DNA from: an uncultured Colwellia sp.
Lineage (GTDB): Bacteria > Pseudomonadota > Gammaproteobacteria > Enterobacterales > Alteromonadaceae
Direction of reading: 5' to 3'
Length of the DNA stretch: 64,000 bases
NCBI GenBank assembly: GCA_913058245.1
Contig: CAJXQJ010000001.1
Coordinates: forward strand, 1-64,000
The position numbers were made by a program, and so were the translations under genes. Below, piece after piece: positions 57,495 to 64,000 of this stretch; the first letter of the stretch is position 1, and each line of letters opens with the position of its first letter. The notes below the pieces were generated by a model. It worked only from the letters and a program-made list of their open reading frames with translations, was not told the DNA's origin and ran no database searches.

Positions 57495-58586
57495 ATGAAG
57501 AATATAAAACTAAAATCTGTATTACTCCCGATTGCATTAGCAATCAGTCCAACATTTTTAGTACATGCTGCTGATGCAGATACGCAAAGTCAAATAGATG
57601 CCTTGCAAAGACGTTTAGCTGAACTTGAAAGCGAAGATAAAAAAGAGCAAGCAAGAAAAGAAGATTATGGTGTTACAGTATATGGTAGTTTTCGCCCTGC
57701 ATTAACTTATAGCGATTTTGGTAATGACGAAAGCAGTACTGATGTGACTGATTTCTTCTCTCGAATTGGTTTTAAAGGTGACATTAAAGTTAATGACAGT
57801 ATCACTGCTTTTTACCAAGGTGAGTGGGATATTGACGTTGAAGCCGATGCTGATTTTGGTGATGCCCGTTTAGGTTTTGTAGGTTTAGAAGGTGATTTTG
57901 GTCGTGTCGCTTTAGGTAAGCAATGGAGCCCTCATTACAATATTGTTGCTGAAGCAACGGATATTTTTAATAATCGCTCGAGTCCATTTGGCTATGATGA
58001 AGCGAGCCCATTTCGGACTAACCAAATGGTAACGTATTCATATAGTAATGGTGGTTTTAAGCTAGATGCAGGTTTGCAGTTTAATGGTGATGCAGAAAAC
58101 TCAGCAGGTGGCGATAACTCAGAGGCTAATAACACTGAACAGGTTGATTCTGGCTCGATTGGCGTTAGTTACAGCTTCGGTGACTTTTACCTTGGTGCGT
58201 CATATTTAGATCAGCAGCTTGATGTTGACGATGAAAGAGACTTTCGTGCTGTTGCAGGTAGCTGGAAAGTAAGTAAAGATTTCTATGTTGCTGTAACTTA
58301 CCAAGATATTGAACGCACTATGGGTACTAATACTTATGACCAATCGTCATTTGATATTGCCGCATCATATGCTTTAAGTAAAAACTACACTTTTAAAACT
58401 TCATACTTTGATTGGGATGGTGACGGACAGGGCCGTACATTTGACGGTTACAACCTAACTTTAGAAAACCAATTAAATGACTCAGTAAAAGTATTTGTTG
58501 AATATTTAACACGTGACATTGAAGGTGGCGAACAGCAAAAACATTTAAGTGTTGGTATGCGTTATGACTTCGAAGGTTTGTTTTAA
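57495..58586 (+). CDS. Outer-membrane porin
   Basis: This 363-residue protein starts at the ATG 57495 (AGGA upstream), not the TTG 57447. It has a signal peptide (cleavage after VHA), a short coiled stretch (QIDALQRRLAELESEDKKEQARK), then a general-porin barrel with alternating aromatic strands and a terminal phenylalanine (RYDFEGLF). It follows gcvP by 87 bases, so it may be expressed with the glycine genes and admit small amino acids; that is inference. Confidence 0.85.
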   Translation: MKNIKLKSVLLPIALAISPTFLVHAADADTQSQIDALQRRLAELESEDKKEQARKEDYGVTVYGSFRPALTYSDFGNDESSTDVTDFFSRIGFKGDIKVNDSITAFYQGEWDIDVEADADFGDARLGFVGLEGDFGRVALGKQWSPHYNIVAEATDIFNNRSSPFGYDEASPFRTNQMVTYSYSNGGFKLDAGLQFNGDAENSAGGDNSEANNTEQVDSGSIGVSYSFGDFYLGASYLDQQLDVDDERDFRAVAGSWKVSKDFYVAVTYQDIERTMGTNTYDQSSFDIAASYALSKNYTFKTSYFDWDGDGQGRTFDGYNLTLENQLNDSVKVFVEYLTRDIEGGEQQKHLSVGMRYDFEGLF

Positions 58587-58628
58587 TCACTAATATTATA
58601 AAAAAGTGATGAAGTTAACATAGATAAG

Positions 58629-58659
58629 AAAGGGTCACGGTTATCGTGACCCTTTTTTT
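58629..58659 (+). terminator. Terminator after the porin gene
   Basis: AAAGGGTCACG, loop GTTAT, CGTGACCCTTT with a T7 tract lies 42 bases after the porin stop codon: a strong intrinsic terminator, probably ending the glycine cluster. Confidence 0.92.
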
Positions 58660-58669
58660 ATAACTAATA

Positions 58670-58935
58670 TATACTCAAGCGACTTCAAAGTGCTCGTTTC
58701 AGGACGTATGAGAGACTCATGAGCAAGGCCTGTATTTTATCAATGGTTATTCCCTTAATGAACTACATAGCTATGAACATGATTTGCTCAGGCGTCCCAG
58801 ACTGACTGGTTTAGAAACGCTTTATACATCGTTATTGGTTTTGACAATAGAATAACTATTATCTTCAATCAATGCCTTGCCTAAAGGCGTTTCTAATTCC
58901 AGCTGAATCCTGCATTTTGAAGTGGCTTGGGCATA
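58670..58935. mobile_element. MITE-like element with imperfect terminal inverted repeats
   Basis: The left end TATACTCAAGCGACTTCAAA and the reverse complement of the right end, TATGCCCAAGCCACTTCAAA, agree at 17 of 20 positions, and similarity continues inward for about a dozen bases (TGC and TTCAG shared). The 266-base unit has no ORF of note, is flanked by a terminator and by a kinase gene, and looks like a non-autonomous or degenerate mobile repeat. No transposase is near. Confidence 0.6.
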
Positions 58936-59039
58936 GACATGAATTCATTATTTTAAGTCGATAAGTAATTCGCAATTTCTCTCGCTTTATCTAGCTCATT
59001 CTTTACGTTTGTTTTTAGCCGCAGCAATAAAAAGACTCA
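58936..59039. other. Gap between MITE-like element and sensor kinase gene
   Basis: About 100 bases without a convincing gene. On the minus strand a short open frame (ending ELDKAREIANYLST) looks like it could be a remnant, but it has no start signal. Nothing else is seen. Confidence 0.4.
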
Positions 59040-60419
59040 CTAAAAAATAAGTCGAATACTTGTTCCTTGATTAATTTTACTGTCCAAAGTTACATGGCCA
59101 CTGTGAGCGAGCATTATTTGCCTAGTCAGTGCTAAACCAACACCTGAGCCATCTCTTTTTGTGGTATAAAAAGGCACAAAGGCATTATCAGCAACTTCTT
59201 TACTCATGCCGCAACCACTATCATTTACTTCAATAACAGGATGGCCACGTTTATTGATAAAAGCATTTAATTCTATCTTTCTAATTTTACAGCCATCAGT
59301 TGCCTGCTCTGCATTTTTTAGCAGGTTAATTAATACTTGTGACAACATATCTTGATCAACATTTATATCCAAACTTTCAGGTGTAATATTGCAGCTAATG
59401 GCAAGGTTTTGTACTGACCAATGCTGACAAGAAATATCAATAACTTGTTGAGCTAAAAACCTTACTGAAGTCGTGTTTTTATTTGGTGTCGGCAGGCGAG
59501 TTAAGCGCCGATAGCTATCGACAAATGTCATTAATCCTTTACTACGCCTCGCAACGGTAGTGACTGCATCGGTTACGTCACGGAGATCCGCGCTGATATC
59601 TTGGCTACTAATATCTTTTTTATCCGCGGGGTGTTGTGCGATATCTTTAATAATATCATCAACTAAATCTGCGGCAGTACTGGCCAAAGAGGCGACAGGT
59701 GTGATGCTATTCATTATTTCATGGGTTAAAACACTAACTAGGTCTTGCCATGCTTGTAATTGCGCTGATACAAGTTCGTTTTGAATATCTTGTAAACTAA
59801 ATAATAATTCTTGCTGCTGAGCAAGTCTTATTTCCGTGGCGGCAACAGTTAATTGATGTTCAATACCGTCTATATTTAATTTTATTAGTTGGCGTTCTCC
59901 GGCCTGCATTGATTTCATTTGCTCTGGAAAGTGCAGTCCAAATTGTGCCAAGTCATCTAATCTAATTACGGGGGTAGTGCCAAATAGTCTTCTGGCACTA
60001 TTATTCCATAACGTGATTTGGTTTTCTTGGTTGAGACTTATTAATGGTACAGGAACATGTTCGACAACCGCTTTTAAATGCTTTAATTCTGTAATTTGTG
60101 CTGTTCTTGCTTTTTGTAGGCGAGTTAAAATATCGGTAAAAGCGTGACCTAGTTCTTCAAAACCAGCACCTACATTAGATAAATCAAAACGTTGTGAGAA
60201 GTCAGCATAACGAGCAGCATCAAAAAAACGCACTAACTCATTATTGGTTTTAGAAACAAAGTTTACCAATTCAATAAATTGGCTAATTAATAGCACTATT
60301 AGCAATATTGTTGCCGCGTGATAACCCGAAGTTGTTAAAGCAATTGTTAGTAACACTAAGGTTATCATTGCCGCGACCGTGCGAGCGATGATCCGTAAGG
60401 AGAATTGTTTAAAGCCCAT
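59040..60419 (-). CDS. Sensor histidine kinase (NtrY-like)
   Basis: This 459-residue protein has two N-terminal membrane helices (about 12-30 and 34-55), a PAS domain (about 115-215), a histidine phosphorylation site His233 in VLTHEIMNSITPVASL and an ATPase domain (NLLKNAEQAT; IEVNDSGCGMSKEVADNAFVPFYTTKRDGSGVGLAL). It overlaps the response regulator gene by 11 bases, so the two are coupled. With no large periplasmic sensor domain, it may sense a membrane or cytosolic cue. It is next to an export system across the divergent spacer. Confidence 0.92.
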   Translation of the reverse strand: MGFKQFSLRIIARTVAAMITLVLLTIALTTSGYHAATILLIVLLISQFIELVNFVSKTNNELVRFFDAARYADFSQRFDLSNVGAGFEELGHAFTDILTRLQKARTAQITELKHLKAVVEHVPVPLISLNQENQITLWNNSARRLFGTTPVIRLDDLAQFGLHFPEQMKSMQAGERQLIKLNIDGIEHQLTVAATEIRLAQQQELLFSLQDIQNELVSAQLQAWQDLVSVLTHEIMNSITPVASLASTAADLVDDIIKDIAQHPADKKDISSQDISADLRDVTDAVTTVARRSKGLMTFVDSYRRLTRLPTPNKNTTSVRFLAQQVIDISCQHWSVQNLAISCNITPESLDINVDQDMLSQVLINLLKNAEQATDGCKIRKIELNAFINKRGHPVIEVNDSGCGMSKEVADNAFVPFYTTKRDGSGVGLALTRQIMLAHSGHVTLDSKINQGTSIRLIF

Positions 60420-61854
60420 ACTTTTCCATCCTTCTGTACAGTGCTGCTCGTGTTAAACCTAGTGCTTTAGCACAGTGGCTGATATTGTATCGATGTTTTT
60501 TCAGTGCCGCAGTTATCGCTTGTTTTTCCATTTCTTCTAAAGTTAATTCGTTTTCCATATGAGCATTGGCAGGCAAAAATGCATTTGGGGTTTTATCTGT
60601 ATTTTGATTAAAATTTTGCTGTGCTTTTTGCTCTAATTGAAAGTCACTAATTTGTAAGTCAGCATGCTCGGTTAGAATAACTGCACGCTCAATGGCATGG
60701 CGTAAAGCTCTAATGTTGCCTTGCCATGGCTCTTGCAGTAAAACTTGTTTAGTATCGCTTGTTAAGCTGTTAACTGACTTGTTATATTTTTTACTGTACA
60801 AAGCGATAAAGTGCTCAGCAATTTTCACAATATCTTCTTTTCGTTCTCTCAGTGGCGGTAAATTAAGGGTCACAGTGTTTAATCGAAATAATAAATCTTG
60901 TCTAAATTTACTCTCATTATTTAGCACTTCCTGAGGAATGTTGGTAGCAGCGATTACTCTGACATTAAAAGGCTGTGCTTGATTACTGCCTAATGGTGTT
61001 ACTTGGCGTTGTTCAAGCACAGTTAATAACTTTGCTTGTAAATAAAGTGGTAAGTTGCCAATTTCATCTAGAAATAAAGTTCCGCCATCAGCAGCTTTTA
61101 ATTTACCAATACGGTCTTGCTGAGCGCCGGTAAATGCCCCTTTTTTATGACCAAATAATTCACTTTCAAATAAGCTTTCTGAAATAGCACCTAAGTCAAT
61201 AGACATAAAAATATTGGTCGCTCGTTGGCTTTGAGAGTGAATGTCACGCGCTATTAGTTCTTTGCCTGTACCATTTTCACCTAAAATAAGGACATTAGCA
61301 TCAGTTGGTGCTGCTTTATGGATAAGAGCGTGAACATTTTGCATTGGCTTAGATTGGCCAATGATCATTTGCTGAGTATGTTGGTTATTCGCTTGTCCTG
61401 AGGTTTCCGCTAAGGTTTGCACTAACGCTTGGTTTGTTACCTTTAATTGTGCCGCTTCAAAACGTGATTTACCGAGTTGCACCGCCGTTGATAATGTCGC
61501 GATTACTTTTTCATTTTGCCAAGGTTTGGCGATAAAGTCAGTGGCACCTTGTTTCATGGCATCGACAGCAATATCAACACCGCCATGTGCTGTGATCATA
61601 ACAACGATACTATTGGGTTTAATGACTAGTATTTCTTTTAGCCAATAAAAACCTTGCTCACCGGAGCTTTCGCCAGGACCAAAATTCATATCCAATAAAA
61701 TAGCATCAAAATCATTTTCTTTAATGAGTTTAGGTATTTGTTCGGGGCGATTACATATGCGGACTTCTGAAAATTTACGATTTAGTAGTAGTTTTCCTGC
61801 CACCAGTATGTCTTGGTCGTCATCAACGATGAGTATTTTTCCGTCTATTTTCAT
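60409..61854 (-). CDS. NtrC-family sigma-54 response regulator
   Basis: From the ATG at 61854 this is 481 residues: a receiver with phospho-acceptor Asp55 in ILLDMNFGPG, an AAA+ domain with Walker A (LGENGTGKELIARDIH), GAFTGA loop (KKGAFTGAQ) and Walker B (GGTLFLDEIG), and a C-terminal Fis-type HTH (KHRYNISHCAKALGLTRAALYRRMEKYGL). A GTG 19 codons upstream (61911) would overlap the binding boxes and is less likely. It activates sigma-54 promoters with the kinase encoded just downstream; its probable target is the divergent exporter. Confidence 0.93.
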   Translation of the reverse strand: MKIDGKILIVDDDQDILVAGKLLLNRKFSEVRICNRPEQIPKLIKENDFDAILLDMNFGPGESSGEQGFYWLKEILVIKPNSIVVMITAHGGVDIAVDAMKQGATDFIAKPWQNEKVIATLSTAVQLGKSRFEAAQLKVTNQALVQTLAETSGQANNQHTQQMIIGQSKPMQNVHALIHKAAPTDANVLILGENGTGKELIARDIHSQSQRATNIFMSIDLGAISESLFESELFGHKKGAFTGAQQDRIGKLKAADGGTLFLDEIGNLPLYLQAKLLTVLEQRQVTPLGSNQAQPFNVRVIAATNIPQEVLNNESKFRQDLLFRLNTVTLNLPPLRERKEDIVKIAEHFIALYSKKYNKSVNSLTSDTKQVLLQEPWQGNIRALRHAIERAVILTEHADLQISDFQLEQKAQQNFNQNTDKTPNAFLPANAHMENELTLEEMEKQAITAALKKHRYNISHCAKALGLTRAALYRRMEKYGL

Positions 61855-61894
61855 TTTTATTTTGATGCTGTAACAGCAAGTTAGGGAAACAAAC

Positions 61895-61931
61895 TGTTCA
61901 ATAACGTACACCTAGTGTCCGAAAACGTACA
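61895..61931. promoter_or_regulatory. Two upstream activator-like boxes
   Basis: TGTTCA-ATAA-CGTACA (61895-61910) and TGTCCG-AAAA-CGTACA (61916-61931) share the pattern TGTnC-N5-CGTACA and are exactly 21 bases apart, two helical turns. They lie about 90-125 bases upstream of a candidate sigma-54 promoter, a usual distance for NtrC-type activator sites, and just before the regulator gene. Confidence 0.65.
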
Positions 61932-62017
61932 GTTTTTTGTTGGTTTTATTTTCAATAGCAACAATTGAATGTTGTAAAGTTAAATAAAAACAGTGGCTTG
62001 TGTGTTTTGTTGATGGT

Positions 62018-62033
62018 TGGAACAAAAATTGTA
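62018..62033 (+). promoter_or_regulatory. Candidate sigma-54 promoter
   Basis: TGGAACAAAAATTGTA fits TGGCAC-N5-TTGCW with GG and G at the right spacing; the -12 element is GT instead of GC, a known but weaker variant. It is 43 bases ahead of the HlyD-family gene. Confidence 0.55.
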
Positions 62034-62075
62034 ATGTGTCAGTAACGATAATTTTTAATATGGCGAAGTAGGGTA

Positions 62076-63410
62076 ATGACACATTCATTAAAGTCAGTCA
62101 GTGTCGACAATGCAAGTACGACAATGAATAGCGACAATTCCGCAGTGTCTGGTGCTGGGATGGACCGTAAGGTCATACGTAAAAAATCGAAGATAAAGCC
62201 AGTTTTATTGGCTGTCGCTATCATCGGTGTAATTGGCGCAGTCGGGTGGCAATTTAGCAATAAGCTAAGTGGTAAATCGCTGAGTGTTGATAGCAACCGT
62301 ATTGTTGTGTCTAGCGTGGTATCGGGGACATTTGAAGATTTTATTCCTGTACGTGGTCGCATAGCACCAGCAAAAACAGTGTTTCTTGATGCGATTGAAG
62401 GTGGTCGTGTTGAGCGTATTTTAGTTGAAGATGGCACACAATTGAGTGCGGGAAGTTTAATTGTTGAGCTCTCTAACGCTAGTTTGCAATTAAATGTTTT
62501 AGGTAATGAAGCACGTGTTGCTGAGCAATTGAATAATATGCGTTCCATTGAGCTTAGTCTTGAGCAAAACCGTTTACGTCATAAAAGTAATATTATTGAT
62601 ATTGAATACCAAATTAAGTTATTGACTCGCCAACTTGCTCGTGAGCAAGAGTTAGTGACAAGTGGCGCGGTTAGCCAGTCAGCATTTGATGACACTAAAG
62701 ATACACTTAATTGGTACCAGCAGCGTCTTTTAGTTACCCAAGAAAGCCAAGCTTCAGATACTCGCATGCAAGAAGAGCAACTGAAATTCTTAAAAGCTAC
62801 TAGCCAGCGTTTGGAGAGTAATTTAGAAATATCTCGACAAAATTTAGACAACATGAATGTCAAAGCCCCTGTAAACGGCAAACTGTCAGGCTTTAATATT
62901 GAAATAGGGCAGAGTATTGGTCGCGGTGAACGATTAGGACAAATTGATACGCCGAACGACTACAAAGTTACTGCATATATTGATGAATTCTACTTAGGCC
63001 GCGTTGATATTGGCCAACGAGCAATGTTCAAAGAATACGAGTTAATTATTAAGAAAATTTACCCACAAGTACAAAATGGCCAGTTTGAAGTTGATTTTGT
63101 CTTTGCAGGTGAACAGCCATCAGGTATTCGCCGTGGTCAAACGATACAAACAAAGCTTACGTTAGGCGATGAAAGCAAAGCGGTATTAATTCCTAATGGT
63201 GCTTTTTATCAAGATACCGGTGGTAATTGGATATTTGTTGTAACCGAAAGTGGCGCTGAAGCTGTACGTCGCCCAGTGCGCTTGGGGCGAAGAAACAATC
63301 AGTTTATTGAGGTTATTGACGGCTTAGATGTAGGGGAACAAGTTGTTACTAGCCCATATAGTAGTTACCAAGATATGCAACGATTAAAACTTAACACTAG
63401 TACAAATTAA
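62076..63410 (+). CDS. HlyD-family adaptor of an ABC export system
   Basis: This 444-residue protein has one membrane segment (about 44-62: IKPVLLAVAIIGVIGAVGWQF), barrel-sandwich and lipoyl halves (FLDAIEGGRVERILVEDGTQLSAGSLIVELSN; MNVKAPVNGKLSGFNIEIGQSIGRGERLGQIDTPN), a long coiled-coil (about 140-270) and beta domains. It links an inner-membrane exporter to the outer membrane or envelope. An ABC ATPase gene follows after 66 bases. Confidence 0.9.
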   Translation: MTHSLKSVSVDNASTTMNSDNSAVSGAGMDRKVIRKKSKIKPVLLAVAIIGVIGAVGWQFSNKLSGKSLSVDSNRIVVSSVVSGTFEDFIPVRGRIAPAKTVFLDAIEGGRVERILVEDGTQLSAGSLIVELSNASLQLNVLGNEARVAEQLNNMRSIELSLEQNRLRHKSNIIDIEYQIKLLTRQLAREQELVTSGAVSQSAFDDTKDTLNWYQQRLLVTQESQASDTRMQEEQLKFLKATSQRLESNLEISRQNLDNMNVKAPVNGKLSGFNIEIGQSIGRGERLGQIDTPNDYKVTAYIDEFYLGRVDIGQRAMFKEYELIIKKIYPQVQNGQFEVDFVFAGEQPSGIRRGQTIQTKLTLGDESKAVLIPNGAFYQDTGGNWIFVVTESGAEAVRRPVRLGRRNNQFIEVIDGLDVGEQVVTSPYSSYQDMQRLKLNTSTN

Positions 63411-63476
63411 TTAGTTAAAAATTAATGGCACAAAATAGCCAGCTACCAATTAAATTTATAAAAACAGGACTTTATT

Positions 63477-64000
63477 ATGTTGAAACTTCACAACCTATCA
63501 CGCGTTTACCAAACTGATGATGTAGAGACCATGGCATTAAATAATGTGAATATTGAAATAGCTCAAGGAGAGTTCGTCGCCATTATGGGGCCTTCAGGCT
63601 GTGGTAAATCTACGCTATTAAACACAATTGGCATGTTAGATACGCCAAGTAGTGGCGAATACTGGTTTAATGGTGAAGATGTTGCTGGCTTCTCTGAGGC
63701 GCAGCTTGCAGTGATAAGAAAACAGAGTATTGGTTTTATTTTTCAAAACTTTAACTTAATTGATGAATTAACCGTTGCTGAAAATATCGAGCTGGCTTTG
63801 CTCTACCACGATATTCCTGCCAGTGAACGTAAACAGCGCGTTTCAACGGTTATGGACAAAGTGGGTATTGCGCATCGTGCTAAGCATATGCCAAGTCAAT
63901 TATCGGGCGGTCAGCAACAAAGGGTGGCTGTAGCGCGTGCGGTAGTGGGAGATCAGAAAATGATCTTAGCAGATGAGCCAACCGGCAACTTAGATAGCGC
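63477..64000 (+). CDS. ABC transporter ATP-binding protein, MacB/LolD-like (partial)
   Basis: The ATG at 63477 opens an ORF running off the window end (174 codons visible). Seen are Walker A GPSGCGKST, a Q-loop (IGFIFQNFNLIDELT), the signature LSGGQQQRVAVARA and Walker B MILADEPTGNLDS. The ordering and sequence resemble MacB/LolD-type ATPases that work with FtsX-like permeases; a permease gene probably follows outside the window. Confidence 0.92.
   Translation, partial: MLKLHNLSRVYQTDDVETMALNNVNIEIAQGEFVAIMGPSGCGKSTLLNTIGMLDTPSSGEYWFNGEDVAGFSEAQLAVIRKQSIGFIFQNFNLIDELTVAENIELALLYHDIPASERKQRVSTVMDKVGIAHRAKHMPSQLSGGQQQRVAVARAVVGDQKMILADEPTGNLDS

Noticed and set aside
61855-61911. Longer start (GTG 61911) for the NtrC-type regulator
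   Set aside because: The added residues do not look like a receiver N-terminus, and the region overlaps the activator-like boxes.
61993-62009. Alternative sigma-54 promoter TGGCTTGTGTGTTTTG
   Set aside because: The -24 half is good but the -12 half lacks the G/C of TTGC; the site at 62018 fits better.

Overview
The window is a chromosomal stretch of an AT-rich marine gammaproteobacterium. Gene content and gene order (purL/mltF back to back, the yggS-proC-yggT-DUF4426-rdgB-hemW block beside pilTU, gshB-yqgE-yqgF, PsrA-type boxes at the etf genes) fit Alteromonadales, most likely Colwelliaceae (Colwellia/Thalassotalea-like). That placement is an inference from family knowledge; no 16S gene is present. 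I see no phage, plasmid, IS transposase or CRISPR array.

Layout. 1-660: the 3' end of a 23S rRNA gene, an ITS hairpin, a 5S rRNA gene and a terminator. 0.86-6.7 kb: the RbgA-type GTPase, a HIT protein, methionine gamma-lyase with a divergent TyrR regulator separated by a region full of TyrR-box-like palindromes, a tandem receiver protein and YciH. 6.7-10.4 kb: electron transfer flavoprotein (etfBA) divergent from ETF-quinone oxidoreductase, with paired PsrA-like boxes. 10.5-15.8 kb: DUF2884, FapA-like, CinA and DUF4097 proteins. 15.9-21 kb: mostly small or poorly known genes, including a dihydrodipicolinate synthase of plant type. 21.3-30.2 kb: purL, mltF, a MarR/AhpD-like pair around a near-perfect palindrome, and a SoxR locus whose box drives an undescribed 45-residue ORF and a VOC protein. 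30.2-42.4 kb: housekeeping genes (tadA, hemW, rdgB, yggT, proC, yggS, pilT, pilU, yqgF, yqgE, gshB, rsmE). 42.8-47.2 kb: an RND efflux pair.

47.3-58.6 kb is the most coherent system. It holds a glycine/alanine:cation symporter and gcvT on one strand, and sdaA-glyA-gcvH-gcvP-porin on the other, flanking an XRE-cupin regulator. Two almost identical GTTTCC-N4-GGAAAC palindromes sit one in front of each arm. Together the genes could take up glycine, convert it to serine and deaminate serine to pyruvate.

58.6-64 kb: a MITE-like element with imperfect terminal inverted repeats, then a two-component NtrC-type pair divergent from a HlyD-family adaptor and an ABC ATPase cut by the window end. The spacer has two upstream activator-like boxes and a candidate sigma-54 promoter.

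Start codons were re-chosen by Shine-Dalgarno position and family N-termini for several genes (etfD, proC, gcvH, the porin, dapA-like, the RND adaptor and others). One MarR gene seems to start at a non-canonical ATT. Functions rest on motif and family recognition by eye; no database search was run.
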